A DNA stretch of 64,000 bases from Ruegeria sp. ANG-R (GCF_000813985.1 NZ_JWLJ01000006.1:62001-126000), one strand, 5' to 3'. Shown: positions 17,457-26,168, numbered from the stretch's first letter. Numbers and translations are program-made. Notes: generated by a model from the sequence alone, not told the origin.

Positions 17457-17930
17457 ATGAACAAGTTTAAATCCATCATCAGCGGCGTGGCGCTGTCCGT
17501 TGCAATTGCAAGCTCGGCAATGGCCGCTGGCGTCGAGATCAACGCAAGCTCGACCGGTCTGGCGCTGCAGGGTTATGACCCGGTTGCCTATTTCACCGTT
17601 GGTGAAGCCACAAAGGGCGACTACAAAATCACCGCGCTGCACGATGACGCGCTGTACCGTTTCGCGACGGAAGAAAACAAAGCCGCGTTTGAAGCCAACC
17701 CCGAGGCATATCTGCCCGCTTACGGTGGCTACTGCGCCTTCGGCACCGCGATGGGCTTCAAGTTCGACGGTGATCCGAACTATTGGAAAATCGTTGACGA
17801 CAAACTGTACCTGAACCTGTCGCAGGACATTCAGGAGCGCTGGGAAGGCGACATCCCGGGCTTCGTCGAACAAGCCAGCGCGAACTGGGAAAACATCGCC
17901 GACAAATCCCCGGCTGAACTGCAGCAATAA
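17457..17930 (+). CDS. Secreted YHS-domain protein
   Basis: A 157-aa protein with a clear signal peptide (cleavage expected after SSAMA). The mature part carries the YHS pattern LQGYDPVAYFTVGEATKGD, then YRFATEENKAAFEANPEAYL and GGYCAFGTAMG. In this family the Y-H/D-S and Cys positions are associated with metal, often copper; binding here is an inference. A GAAAGGTG Shine-Dalgarno lies 6 bp upstream. A strong terminator follows, and 171 bp of non-coding DNA precede it, so it is likely a single-gene unit. Confidence 0.88.
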   Translation: MNKFKSIISGVALSVAIASSAMAAGVEINASSTGLALQGYDPVAYFTVGEATKGDYKITALHDDALYRFATEENKAAFEANPEAYLPAYGGYCAFGTAMGFKFDGDPNYWKIVDDKLYLNLSQDIQERWEGDIPGFVEQASANWENIADKSPAELQQ

Positions 17931-17953
17931 TTCGCTGAACGGACCATTTGCAT

Positions 17954-17981
17954 CGGCGGCAGATCGTATCTGCCGCCGTTT
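17954..17981 (+). terminator. Rho-independent terminator after the YHS gene
   Basis: An 11-bp perfect stem, 17954-17964 paired with 17968-17978, a 3-nt loop and then TTT followed by GTCATTT. It begins 24 bp after the stop codon. Confidence 0.85.
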
Positions 17982-18189
17982 GTCATTTGAACGCGCCGTG
18001 TCGCGACCTATCTGATTCAAAAGACAAGCGCCCAACTTCAGTGGGCCAGCGCCGGGACAACCGGCACAAAAAACGGTTCGGAATAGACAAAGCATCACTG
18101 ACCCGGCCTCGGCGCCGGGCCGTAGCTTCATGGATATGGCTGCCGGCATATCGACATGGCAGCAGATTTCGAGCGAAAGGAAACATAAG

Positions 18190-18723
18190 ATGACAGGTAA
18201 ATTGGCACTGATCACCACTGTCTCGATGTTGGCGGCAGGATCGGCGTTGGCACAATCCTCGGGCAACTGGACGGGATTTTACGGCGGTGCGCAGATCGGC
18301 TATGCAGACATCGACACCAATCTGTCAGGCGTAAACGGAGACGGCGCGATTGGCGGTATCATCCTGGGATACGACTATGATCTGGGCGATTGGGTCGTCG
18401 GTGGCGGCTTCGACTATGACTGGGCCAACATCGACCTCTCCAGCGCCGCCACGGTCGAGAAGGTCTGGCGGATAAAGGCGCGTGCAGGCTACAAGGTGAA
18501 TCCGCAGGGTCTGCTGTACGGCACCGCCGGGTATGCCGACGCAGATACCGACAATCTGGGCAGCGACAACGGCTGGTTCATCGGTGCAGGCTACGAACAG
18601 ATCGTGGCCCCCAACATCAGTGTTGGCGGCGAGCTTCTGTATCATGAGTTTGACGACTTTAATTCTTCAGGCGTCGATGTCGATGCAACGACACTGCAGC
18701 TTCGGGTCGCGTATCGGTTCTGA
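18190..18723 (+). CDS. Small outer-membrane beta-barrel protein
   Basis: A 177-aa protein with a signal peptide (cleavage after ALAQ) and a body of alternating hydrophobic/polar strands rich in Gly, Tyr, Asp and Asn: NWTGFYGGAQIGYADID, GAIGGIILGYDYDLGDWVVG, WFIGAGYEQIVAPNISVGGE. The final residues RVAYRF end with the aromatic residue recognised by the BAM machinery. The pattern fits an 8-stranded OmpW/Opa-type barrel. Start at 18190 follows AAAGGAAAC. The open frame reaches 18130 but would place residues before the signal peptide. Function beyond outer-membrane location is unknown. Confidence 0.88.
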   Translation: MTGKLALITTVSMLAAGSALAQSSGNWTGFYGGAQIGYADIDTNLSGVNGDGAIGGIILGYDYDLGDWVVGGGFDYDWANIDLSSAATVEKVWRIKARAGYKVNPQGLLYGTAGYADADTDNLGSDNGWFIGAGYEQIVAPNISVGGELLYHEFDDFNSSGVDVDATTLQLRVAYRF

Positions 18724-18732
18724 TGGAACGTC

Positions 18733-18761
18733 AAAGGCCCGGCAGTTGCCGCCGGGCCTTT
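18733..18761. terminator. Bidirectional terminator between the barrel gene and the quinone oxidoreductase
   Basis: An 11-bp perfect stem, 18733-18743 with 18751-18761, GC-rich core flanked by AAA and TTT, 7-nt loop. It lies 10 bp after the barrel stop codon and 5 bp beyond the end of the convergent minus-strand gene, so it can serve both. Confidence 0.85.
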
Positions 18762-18765
18762 CCTG

Positions 18766-19749
18766 TCACGGCACCAGTATTGTACTGCCAGTCGTCTGCC
18801 GCGCCTCGAGCGCACTATGGGCTTCGGCCACCTGATCCAATGGGAATTCCTGATCGACGTGAATCTTGACCTCACGCCCTTCCACTTTGCCAAAGAGACG
18901 CCGCGCCATCGCCTGACAGACTGCATGATCCGAGATATGGGTGAACAACGTGGGTCGCGTGACTTTCAGTGACCCACGTTGTGCCAGCATTCCCAGATCG
19001 ACCGGTGGCACCGGCCCTGAGGCATTGCCGAATGAAATCATCATGCCCAACGGTTTCAGGCAGTTCAACGACCCCTCGAACGTGTCCGCGCCGATGGAAT
19101 CCATAACCACGTCGACCCCTTTGCCGCCGGTGATCTCAGCCACGCGCTGCACGAAGTCCTCGGTTCGATAGTTGATGCAATGCGCCGCGCCGTTGAACTG
19201 AGCAAGGCTGCATTTCTCATCCGTTCCGGCGGTGCCGATCAGGGTGATCCCCTCGGACTTGGCCCATTGGCAGGCGATCAGGCCGACCCCTCCGGCGGCG
19301 GCGTGAAACAGAACCGTATCTCCCCGCCGCAACGGCGTTGTGCGGTGAAACAGGTATTCGACCGTCATCCCTTTGAGCATCATCGCCGCAGCCGTGCGGA
19401 ACGAGATCCCCTCGGGCAGCGGGCAAACCTGCGCCGCAGGCATCACACGCGCTTCGGAATAGGCACCTGACGGTCCTGCGGCATAAGCGGCGCGTTGGCC
19501 CGGAATGAGGTGCGTGACACCTTCGCCCACGGCCTCGACCACGCCCGCGGCTTCCATACCCAGCGCGTGAGGCAGTTCCAGCGGATAGAGACCGCTGCGC
19601 TGATACACGTCAATGAAGTTCAATCCACAGGCATGATGACGAATGCGCACTTCCCCTGGTCCCGGGTCACCTAGCGGACGATCCTCGATCCGCAGGATCT
19701 CGGGCCCGCCATTCTCGTGGATAACGACGGTACGCGCTGTTTGCTGCAT
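18766..19749 (-). CDS. NADPH:quinone oxidoreductase (zinc-free MDR family)
   Basis: A 327-aa medium-chain reductase. Seen: the GroES-like N-terminal half with HHACGLNFIDVYQRSGLYPL and LGMEAAGVVEAVGEGV, and the Rossmann motif AAAGGVGLIACQWAK near residue 150. Zinc-binding cysteines are absent, as in quinone oxidoreductases of the QOR1 type. It should reduce quinones one or two electrons at a time with NADPH. Start at 19749 begins the conserved core; upstream in-frame sequence to 19833 has no homology. A second related gene lies 1.1 kb further on. Confidence 0.9.
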   Translation of the reverse strand: MQQTARTVVIHENGGPEILRIEDRPLGDPGPGEVRIRHHACGLNFIDVYQRSGLYPLELPHALGMEAAGVVEAVGEGVTHLIPGQRAAYAAGPSGAYSEARVMPAAQVCPLPEGISFRTAAAMMLKGMTVEYLFHRTTPLRRGDTVLFHAAAGGVGLIACQWAKSEGITLIGTAGTDEKCSLAQFNGAAHCINYRTEDFVQRVAEITGGKGVDVVMDSIGADTFEGSLNCLKPLGMMISFGNASGPVPPVDLGMLAQRGSLKVTRPTLFTHISDHAVCQAMARRLFGKVEGREVKIHVDQEFPLDQVAEAHSALEARQTTGSTILVP

Positions 19750-19961
19750 TCTGGCCTCCATTAGCTTTTGGACAAAGCTAACATGCCTGATCGGCAGGGC
19801 AATCCTTGCGATCTCGTAACGGTGATCGGGCAATATTCCGCAATATGTGCTATAGTGCGGGCAGACGTTGCAAATGGGCAGACGTTGCCGGCTGATCCGG
19901 TCACGCGAATTGCCACGCCGGATGCATCCCGCGGCGCGCCCACGCCAGAAAGGGGATGAAT

Positions 19962-20819
19962 ATGGAAAAGACTATCGGTAACCCAATAACCTGGGTCGCC
20001 CGAAATCTGCGGGCAACCGGCGATCATGTCACAGAGGCGGTGTCAGAGATCGGCAGTGCCGATGTCCGTACCCTGCCAACCGTGCACACGCTGACGACGC
20101 AGGATCTGATTGAATGTCTGAAAGCCGGATACACTGACTTTCTGGAAACCCGCGCGGATGCGATCTTTATCGTTCTGATCTATCCGATTGCGGGCCTGCT
20201 GATGTTCGGAATTGGGTTGAACAAGGACATGGTGCCGTTGCTGGCACCGCTTGTCATGGGCTTTGCCCTGATCGGACCCGCCGCAGCCGTCGGACTTTAC
20301 GAGATCAGCCGCAAGCGGGAGCAGGGCGGAGACGTACACTGGTTGGACGCGTTCGGCGTATTCCGCTCACCTTCGTTCGGAGCCATTCTGGCGCTGGGGT
20401 TCTATCTGGTCATGCTGTTGCTGGTCTGGCTGATGGTCGCACAGGGCATCTATGCGCAAACCCTCGGGCCCGAGCCTCCGGCCTCGGCCATGTCATTCGT
20501 GACCGAGGTATTCACCACCGGCGCGGGCTGGAGCATGATCATCATCGGCTCGGCGACCGGTTTCCTCTTTGCACTGGTCGCACTGGCGCTGAGTGTGGTC
20601 AGCTTTCCGCTGCTGCTGGATCGCAAGGTCGGCGTCCCGGTGGCCGTGGTGACCTCGGTCCGGGTCTTGCGCCACAACCCGGGCGTGATTCTGACCTGGG
20701 GCGCCATCGTGGCAACGCTGTTGATACTGGGAGCGATCCCGATGTTGCTGGGATTGATCGTTGTCATGCCCATTCTGGGCCACGCCACATGGCATCTGTA
20801 TCGCCGGGCCGTCGCCTGA
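19962..20819 (+). CDS. DUF2189 integral membrane protein
   Basis: About 285 aa with six hydrophobic segments between residues 70 and 280 and a soluble N-terminal 65 residues (TVHTLTTQDLIECLKAGYTDF). The arrangement and the GYTDFLETRADAIFIVLIYP and PAAAVGLYEISRKREQG blocks match DUF2189 proteins, whose function is unknown. Two ATGs compete: 19956 is directly against the GGGG, while 19962 has AGGGG at 19951-19955 at an ideal distance, so 19962 is preferred. It is convergent with the second quinone oxidoreductase. Confidence 0.85.
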   Translation: MEKTIGNPITWVARNLRATGDHVTEAVSEIGSADVRTLPTVHTLTTQDLIECLKAGYTDFLETRADAIFIVLIYPIAGLLMFGIGLNKDMVPLLAPLVMGFALIGPAAAVGLYEISRKREQGGDVHWLDAFGVFRSPSFGAILALGFYLVMLLLVWLMVAQGIYAQTLGPEPPASAMSFVTEVFTTGAGWSMIIIGSATGFLFALVALALSVVSFPLLLDRKVGVPVAVVTSVRVLRHNPGVILTWGAIVATLLILGAIPMLLGLIVVMPILGHATWHLYRRAVA

Positions 20820-20834
20820 CCGCACGGCGTCAGA

Positions 20835-21827
20835 TTAACCGGAGACCTTTAGAACGATCTTGCCGATATGGCCCGAGCTTTCCATCCGCGCGTGGGCTGC
20901 TGCGGCATCTCCGAGTTCAAACTCGGAATCCATCACCGGCGCGACCTTCCCCGCCTCGAGCAGAGGCCAAACGGCTTCGCGCAGGTCCTGCGCAATACGT
21001 GCCTTGGCCAGATCGCTTTGAGGTCGCAGGGTACTGCCGGTCAGGGTCAGGCGTTTGACCATCATCAGCGCAAAGTTCAGTTCGACCACTGGACCTTGCA
21101 GGAACGCGATTTGAACCAGCCGCCCATCCTCGGCCAGCGCCTTGACGTTGCGTGGGATGTAATCGCCGCCGACCATATCAAGGATCAGGTTCGCCCCGCC
21201 TTCGGCCCGCATCGCGGCCACGAAGTCCTCGTCGCGGTAGTTAATTGCCTTTTCTGCACCCAGCTTGACACAGGCTTCGCACTTCTCCGCCGACCCCGCG
21301 GTCGCAAAGACCCGCGCGCCGAACGCATTGGCCAGCTGAATCGCCGTCGTCCCGATCCCGCTGGACCCACCATGGACCAAAAACCGCTCTCCGGCTTTGA
21401 GGCCGCCGCGGGTGAAGACATTGGACCACACGGTAAAGAAGGTTTCGGGCAGGCACGCGGCTTCTTTCATGCCCATGCCCGCAGCCACCGGCAAGCAATG
21501 CGCGGCGGGTGTGGCAACATACTCGGCATAGCCACCACCCGGCAGCAACGCGCATACCCGATCGCCAACGGCCAAACCTTCGACGCCCGTTCCGATCGCC
21601 ACGACCTCACCGGAAGCCTCAAGCCCGGGCAGATCGCTGGCACCGGCAGGCGGATCATAGGCCCCTGCCCGTTGCAGCGCATCCGGGCGGTTCACCCCGG
21701 CATAGGCCACCTTGATAATCACCTGACCCTCTGTCGGCTCAGGCATCGGGCGTTCGGTCAGTTGCAGAACATCCGGGCCGCCCGGCTGGGTAATTTCGAC
21801 AGCACGCATCGTCTGGGTCATGGGCAT
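20835..21827 (-). CDS. NAD(P)H-quinone oxidoreductase (PIG3-like MDR family)
   Basis: A 330-aa zinc-free medium-chain reductase. Seen: MRAVEITQPGGPDVLQL, AYAGVNRPDALQRAGAYDPP, LPGLEASGEVVAIG and the cofactor motif VHGGSSGIGTTAIQLA around residue 152. The NRPD-x-LQR-x-G-Y block and the LMxKRLTxxGSTLRP-like stretch near residue 265 place it closer to the PIG3/TP53I3 group than to the other paralogue here. It probably handles quinones or reactive carbonyls. It is upstream of the convergent DUF2189 gene and downstream of coq9 on the same strand, separated by 66 bp. Confidence 0.9.
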   Translation of the reverse strand: MPMTQTMRAVEITQPGGPDVLQLTERPMPEPTEGQVIIKVAYAGVNRPDALQRAGAYDPPAGASDLPGLEASGEVVAIGTGVEGLAVGDRVCALLPGGGYAEYVATPAAHCLPVAAGMGMKEAACLPETFFTVWSNVFTRGGLKAGERFLVHGGSSGIGTTAIQLANAFGARVFATAGSAEKCEACVKLGAEKAINYRDEDFVAAMRAEGGANLILDMVGGDYIPRNVKALAEDGRLVQIAFLQGPVVELNFALMMVKRLTLTGSTLRPQSDLAKARIAQDLREAVWPLLEAGKVAPVMDSEFELGDAAAAHARMESSGHIGKIVLKVSG

Positions 21828-21893
21828 ATCTCCTTTGCCTCCTGCCTAACAGGCAGTAACGCAGAGGCCCAGCAGCAAGTGGAAGCGCTGCGA

Positions 21894-22586
21894 CTATTTT
21901 CCGGATGACAGCGAACCGGGCAGGTCGTCGGGTATCTTGACCGGCGCCCTGACGTGACCCGCAAGCCAATTGGGCACGGCCAGAAATGGTTTCAGAAGCG
22001 GGTTATCGTTCACCTGCGCCTTGAGCTTTTCAAACTGCATCACACCCTCGATCCGGCGATCAAGGAATTCCCATGTCGCCTGATAATCCGGGCTGTCGTC
22101 GCCCAGCCAGTACAACAGGGTCGAGGAGTACACCCCCGACAGCGTCGCCCGTTTGGTGTACCAATTTACATCATCCGACGTATCGCCAAGCGCCGTCCAA
22201 ATCTGATCGCAGGTGCCCCAGACCGCCTTAGCCCCGTCAGCCGCGTATATCGGCAACGAGAACAGCGTCACGCCCCTCCGCACCGCTTCTTTGTCCGCGA
22301 CCGCTTGCAGGCGGAACCGAATAGCGGCGGCGATCTTGTCGCGGAATTTCAGCCCACTCAGGTCCTCGGATTTCAACCGCTCCAACATGGCGGCATCCCC
22401 ACGTGCATGAAACGCCAGCGCCAGATCGACGGCGCCGCGCGGACAGATCGCCCGCGCCAGCCCGGCGTCCAACTCGCAATCGGCAATCGCCGCGCGAAAG
22501 CTGGTTTCCGACCAGCCATCAAACGGCACATGGTTCAGGATCGCATCAAGTAGCTGTTCTTTGGTGTCTTCATAGGTGGCGGTCAT
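21894..22586 (-). CDS. COQ9 family protein (ubiquinone biosynthesis)
   Basis: A 230-aa COQ9 homologue. Seen: the N-terminal TetR-like helices LLDAILNHVPFDGWSETSFR, a middle region with YKR-type surface motif VNWYTKRATLSGVYSSTLLYW (residues about 150-170), and a C-terminal helix EGVMQFEKLKAQVNDNPLL. Mitochondrial and alphaproteobacterial COQ9 bind lipid and help hydroxylation steps of ubiquinone synthesis. The ATG at 22586 has GGAG 7 bp upstream; a farther upstream start at 22622 is less likely. Divergent from rpsU. Confidence 0.9.
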   Translation of the reverse strand: MTATYEDTKEQLLDAILNHVPFDGWSETSFRAAIADCELDAGLARAICPRGAVDLALAFHARGDAAMLERLKSEDLSGLKFRDKIAAAIRFRLQAVADKEAVRRGVTLFSLPIYAADGAKAVWGTCDQIWTALGDTSDDVNWYTKRATLSGVYSSTLLYWLGDDSPDYQATWEFLDRRIEGVMQFEKLKAQVNDNPLLKPFLAVPNWLAGHVRAPVKIPDDLPGSLSSGK

Positions 22587-22615
22587 GTCGGGTCTCCGGT
22601 CTGCGGGTCCAGTAC

Positions 22616-22644
22616 TAGACAAGTTAGGCGCGCTTTGCTATACG
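22616..22644 (+). promoter_or_regulatory. Candidate sigma-70 promoter of rpsU
   Basis: TAGACA at 22616-22621 (5 of 6 to consensus) and TATACG at 22639-22644 (4 of 6) are separated by exactly 17 bp and lie 54 bp before the rpsU start. Prediction from sequence pattern only. Confidence 0.45.
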
Positions 22645-22697
22645 GCCACTTCCTGCAATTTCCTTGCAACTCTATCTAGAAAGGTGGTGACAACCAC

Positions 22698-22904
22698 ATG
22701 CAGGTTAGTGTTCGCGACAATAACGTCGATCAGGCGCTTCGTGCCCTGAAGAAAAAGCTGCAGCGCGAAGGCGTGTTCCGTGAAATGAAGCTGAAGCAAC
22801 ATTTCGAGAAACCGTCCGAGAAAAAAGCGCGCGAGAAAGCTGAAGCGATCCGCCGTGCCCGTAAACTGGCACGCAAGAAAGCCCAGCGCGAAGGTTTGCT
22901 CTAA
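22698..22904 (+). CDS. rpsU: 30S ribosomal protein S21
   Basis: A 68-aa basic ribosomal protein with the family start [20 protein letters not shown] and the Lys/Arg-rich tail ending in [10 protein letters not shown]21 sits on the 30S platform near the anti-Shine-Dalgarno of 16S rRNA and takes part in initiation. The gene has its own leader, a GAAAGGTGG element before the ATG and a terminator after it, so it is expressed alone, without the dnaG/rpoD neighbours found in enterobacteria. Confidence 0.97.
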   Translation: MQVSVRDNNVDQALRALKKKLQREGVFREMKLKQHFEKPSEKKAREKAEAIRRARKLARKKAQREGLL

Positions 22905-22948
22905 GAGCTTCCTGCGACTCGTCCAGCTTTGGATGACACTATTTGACG

Positions 22949-22972
22949 ACCCCCGAGGCATCGCCCGGGGGT
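22949..22972 (+). terminator. Rho-independent terminator after rpsU
   Basis: A 7-bp stem, 22949-22955 with 22966-22972, C5/G5 core and 10-nt loop, followed by TTGTCGTTTT. It begins 44 bp after the stop. Confidence 0.65.
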
Positions 22973-23200
22973 TTGTCGTTTTCAGAGCGGGTTTTCCCGC
23001 CCATTCCCAACCTGACCAACGCGGCAACTTGCCGATCTCGGCGCATGTTGTTTGGTCGGCATTTTACAGCGCAGCGAATCGCCGCTCGGTTGCATTCCGC
23101 CGCCGAAAAATGCCGGTCCCTGTCGCCACCCTATTCAGCGTTCCGTGATCGTCTGTAAGTGAGGCCGTCCACTCAGACATAACCAAAAACGGAGGCACTG

Positions 23201-24433
23201 ATGTCGACAGCAAGTACGGTCGAGCGCGAAATGCTGGCGCTGATCAACCAAGAGCGCACATCCCGCGGGCTTAACCCCCTGCAACTTGAGACCAACCTGA
23301 ACGAATCATCCGAGGACCACAGCACCTGGATGCTGGACACCGACCGGTTCAGCCATACCGGCGCCGGAGGCTCATCCGCGACCCAACGGATGCAGGCCGC
23401 AGGATTCGATCTGTCCGGCAGCTGGCGCACCGGCGAAAACATCGCCTGGCAGTCCGAGCGCGGCGCGCCGGGCATCAGCGATGATGTCGCCCAATTGCAC
23501 CAGAACCTGATGAACAGCCCAGGCCACCGCGCCAACATCCTGAACCCTGATTTCAAGTATATCGGCATCGGGGTCGAAGAGGGTGACATGCGAGGGTTCG
23601 ACGCGGTCATGGTGACGCAGAATTTTGCGGCGACCCAAGGCGAAGTCGATCTTGATAACGGCAACACCACACCCCCCGTCACCCCTCCGACTGATGAGGT
23701 TACGGAACCGGACGAAGAAGTTACCAATCCCACCGAGCCCGAAGTGCCGGATACGGATGTAACCGAGACCGAACAGCCGGAAGAAGAAACTCCGGATACT
23801 GACGTCACCGAAACTGACGAACCGGTAGACGAAACTCCGGATACCGATGTCACCGAGACCGAGGAACCAGCAGACGAAACACCCGGTACCGACGTCACCG
23901 AAACCGAAGACCCGGTAGACGAAACTCCGGATACCGACGTCACCGAAACTGACGAACCGGCAGACGAAACACCCGATACCGATGTGACGGAGGTGGAAGA
24001 CCCGGAACCCGAAACGCCGGATACGGATGTCACAGATGTTGAAGAGCCTGAAACACCGGTCACAGACGTGACCGAAGTGGAGGAACCCGAAACACCGGGC
24101 ACCGACGTCACAGGGGTCGAAGAACCCGAGCCGGAGACACCCGATGTCGTCGTCGATAGTGGTGAACCGGGTGCGGATTGTTTCGATGTTCAGGCGTTCC
24201 TTGCCGGAATCGAAGCCTTCGTCAATGCGCTGCAGGCCCACCTTGACCAGTTCGAATGGTCCCCGGTTCAGCGTGCTGACACGCCTCCGGAAGTCGATCA
24301 CTTCGATCTGGTGTTCGACAACGATGCGGCTGACGACATCATCGAGACCACCGAGAACATGATCGAAGAGGTGAATGACGACATGTGCGGCATGTTTGTC
24401 TTCGAGATGAACTGCGGATTTGATTGGGCTTGA
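23201..24433 (+). CDS. CAP (SCP/PR1) domain protein with acidic repeat region
   Basis: A 410-aa protein. Residues 5-145 form a bacterial CAP domain: MLALINQERTSRGLNPLQL, the SSEDHSTWMLDTDRFSHTG block with the conserved His, NSPGHRANILNPDFKYIGIG and VMVTQNFA. Residues 181-311 are a Glu/Thr/Asp/Pro repeat (listed separately), and residues 325-410 form an acidic C-terminal domain with three cysteines (ADCFDV, DDMCGMFVFEMNCGF). There is no N-terminal signal peptide, so if secreted it would need a C-terminal or non-classical route. A GGAGG lies 5 bp before the ATG. CAP proteins have varied roles; function unknown here. Confidence 0.85.
   Translation: MSTASTVEREMLALINQERTSRGLNPLQLETNLNESSEDHSTWMLDTDRFSHTGAGGSSATQRMQAAGFDLSGSWRTGENIAWQSERGAPGISDDVAQLHQNLMNSPGHRANILNPDFKYIGIGVEEGDMRGFDAVMVTQNFAATQGEVDLDNGNTTPPVTPPTDEVTEPDEEVTNPTEPEVPDTDVTETEQPEEETPDTDVTETDEPVDETPDTDVTETEEPADETPGTDVTETEDPVDETPDTDVTETDEPADETPDTDVTEVEDPEPETPDTDVTDVEEPETPVTDVTEVEEPETPGTDVTGVEEPEPETPDVVVDSGEPGADCFDVQAFLAGIEAFVNALQAHLDQFEWSPVQRADTPPEVDHFDLVFDNDAADDIIETTENMIEEVNDDMCGMFVFEMNCGFDWA
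23741..24133 (+). repeat. In-frame acidic tandem repeat in the CAP protein gene
   Basis: Nine units with consensus ETPDTDVTETDEPVD (15 aa, 45 bp): six of 15 aa, two of 13 aa, then one of 15 aa, running into a degenerate tenth. The core PDTDVTE barely varies while the last four residues do. Codon use differs slightly among units, so they are not freshly duplicated. Confidence 0.9.
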
Positions 24434-24445
24434 TCAAACCGTCCA

Positions 24446-24471
24446 GGTGCGGGGGATTACTCCTCCGCACC
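24446..24471. terminator. Hairpin between convergent CAP and PPK2 genes
   Basis: A 10-bp stem with one G-T wobble (24446-24455 with 24462-24471), 6-nt loop, 12 bp after the CAP gene stop and 14 bp beyond the ppk2 stop. No clear T-run on either side, so it may act as a weak terminator or mRNA-end stabiliser. Confidence 0.45.
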
Positions 24472-24485
24472 ACATGCCTGCCACA

Positions 24486-25424
24486 TCAATAAATCTTTGG
24501 CACGTATAGGTCATCCGGCAGAATGCGCCGTTCGTATTCGGGATTATAGCGCCGATCCGGTAGATTGACCTTGTCCTGCGGCACGTCGTCATACGGGATT
24601 CTGGTCAGCAAGTGCTCGATGCAGTTCAGCCGCTCGCGCTTTTTGTCGTTGCCTTCAACGATGTACCACGGCGCCTCGGATATGTTGGTGCGAAAGAACA
24701 TGTCTTCCTTGGCCTTGGTATAAGCCTCCCACCGGATGCGGGATTCCAGATCCATCGGAGACAGTTTCCACTGCTTCATCGGGTCGTGAATTCGCATCAA
24801 GAACCGAAGCTGTTGTTCCTCGTCGGTGATCGAGAACCAGTATTTCAAAAGAATAATCCCCGACCGCACCAGCATCCGCTCGAATTCGGGAACGTCCTGA
24901 AAGAACTGTTCAACCTGATCCTCGTTGGCGAATCCCATCACGCGTTCGACGCCGGCGCGGTTGTACCAGGACCGGTCGAACAGCACGATCTCACCTGCAG
25001 CGGGGAGATGCGGCACGTAACGCTGAAAGTACCACTGGCTTTGCTCCCGACGGCTGGGCGCAGGCAGCGCCACCACACGCGCAACGCGCGGGTTCAGGCG
25101 TTGCGTGATCCGCTTGATCACCCCGCCCTTACCGGCACTATCGCGGCCCTCGAAAAGAATGCAGACCTTGGCCCCGGTATGGACGACCCAATCCTGAACC
25201 TTGATCAGCTCAGCCTGCAGGCGCAGCAAATTGCGAAAATAGACCTTGCGATCCAGCATATCGGGATGCTGGTCCTTGTAGATCTTGCGAACCTCCATCG
25301 AGAGCATGGGCTCGCTGAATTCGATCTCGAAATCCTCGTCCAGCGTGTCTTCCAGTTCGGCTTCCAGCCAGTCTTTGGGAGTGCTGTCATTTTCGTAAGC
25401 CAAGGTCTGCTCCTTCTCGTTCAT
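24486..25424 (-). CDS. ppk2: Polyphosphate kinase 2
   Basis: A 312-aa PPK2 family kinase, which moves phosphate between polyphosphate and nucleotides. Seen: Walker A EGRDSAGKGGVIK, the Walker B region VLFDRSWYNRAGVERVMGF, and the lid ALPAPSRREQSQWYFQRYV. The C-terminal block WYIVEGNDKKRERLNCIEHL is the usual family end. It is a one-domain enzyme, compatible with class I (NDP-phosphorylating), though class is not certain. The start is uncertain: ATG at 25424 (MNEKEQ) is preferred to 25457, neither with a good Shine-Dalgarno. The N-terminal 45 residues are acidic and variable. Confidence 0.92.
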   Translation of the reverse strand: MNEKEQTLAYENDSTPKDWLEAELEDTLDEDFEIEFSEPMLSMEVRKIYKDQHPDMLDRKVYFRNLLRLQAELIKVQDWVVHTGAKVCILFEGRDSAGKGGVIKRITQRLNPRVARVVALPAPSRREQSQWYFQRYVPHLPAAGEIVLFDRSWYNRAGVERVMGFANEDQVEQFFQDVPEFERMLVRSGIILLKYWFSITDEEQQLRFLMRIHDPMKQWKLSPMDLESRIRWEAYTKAKEDMFFRTNISEAPWYIVEGNDKKRERLNCIEHLLTRIPYDDVPQDKVNLPDRRYNPEYERRILPDDLYVPKIY

Positions 25425-25574
25425 CGGGTTCGGACCGTATAGGGCCTGTGTAACCATCGGATGTCAGCGCATTTCCGGGGTCACACAAAAGGTCGGGACC
25501 CCGGATTTTGACCCGGTCCGGCGGCAGATACAAGCGGTGGAATCGATGCAAGGCCACTCGCTTTCCGGCCCGCA

Positions 25575-26033
25575 TCAAACCGGCAGGGCGGTGGTTTTGA
25601 AAACCGTGCGTAGGGCAAACGAGCTTTGCATCTGCGCCACACCGGGCAGGCGGGATAGGTATTGCCGATGTATGCGGGCAAAATCTTCGGTGTTTTCTGC
25701 GACGACTTTCAGAATGTAATCCGCCGTTCCCGCCATTAGATGGCATTCAAGCACATCCGGTATCCGCGCGACCGCCTTTTCAAACGCCTCCAGCACTTCT
25801 TCCGCCTGACCCTGCAAGGTGATCTCGACAAACACAGTCGTCGGAACGTTCATCTTTCGCGCATCCAGAAGGGCAACGTAGTCTTTGATATAGCCCTCGG
25901 CCTCTAGCCGCTGAACCCGCCGGTGGCAGGCCGAAGGGGAAAGGTTCGCCTGTTCGGACAGTTCCGAATTGGACATTCGCCCTTTGCGCTGCAGGGCTGC
26001 CAGAATCTTCCGATCTGTTGCATCAATCGTCAT
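25575..26033 (-). CDS. Lrp/AsnC family transcriptional regulator
   Basis: A 152-aa regulator with an N-terminal helix-turn-helix (DRKILAALQRKGRMSNSELS then EQANLSPSACHRRVQRLEAEG) and a C-terminal RAM/ACT-like domain (TVFVEITLQGQAEEVLEAFE, GTADYILKVVAENTEDFA). It should respond to an amino acid. It is divergent from alanine dehydrogenase with 135 bp between the starts, the arrangement seen for AldR-type regulators of ald, so it probably controls ald in response to alanine. Confidence 0.93.
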   Translation of the reverse strand: MTIDATDRKILAALQRKGRMSNSELSEQANLSPSACHRRVQRLEAEGYIKDYVALLDARKMNVPTTVFVEITLQGQAEEVLEAFEKAVARIPDVLECHLMAGTADYILKVVAENTEDFARIHRQYLSRLPGVAQMQSSFALRTVFKTTALPV

Positions 26034-26168
26034 TTGCGCACATCCATTGCGTCGATAAGCCTAGTTTCCGAATATTTTCCCGCAGTTTCCCGGATTAGCA
26101 AGTGGGGTTTCACAAATATTGCGCTGATTTATGCCCATAATTTAGGCAGTTTATGAATGGAGTCTCAC
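26034..26168. promoter_or_regulatory. Divergent lrp/ald control region
   Basis: This 135-bp spacer must hold both promoters. Two AATATT-centred AT-rich patches, at 26071-26076 and 26115-26120, are 44 bp apart (about four helical turns), a spacing that would suit an Lrp octamer. The ald ribosome-binding site GGAG is at 26159-26162. Binding is inferred. Confidence 0.4.

Noticed and set aside
23173..24111. Minus-strand frame rich in Ser-Val-Thr repeats
   Set aside because: It is the mirror of the CAP protein's tandem repeat; repeat regions give long frames on both strands.
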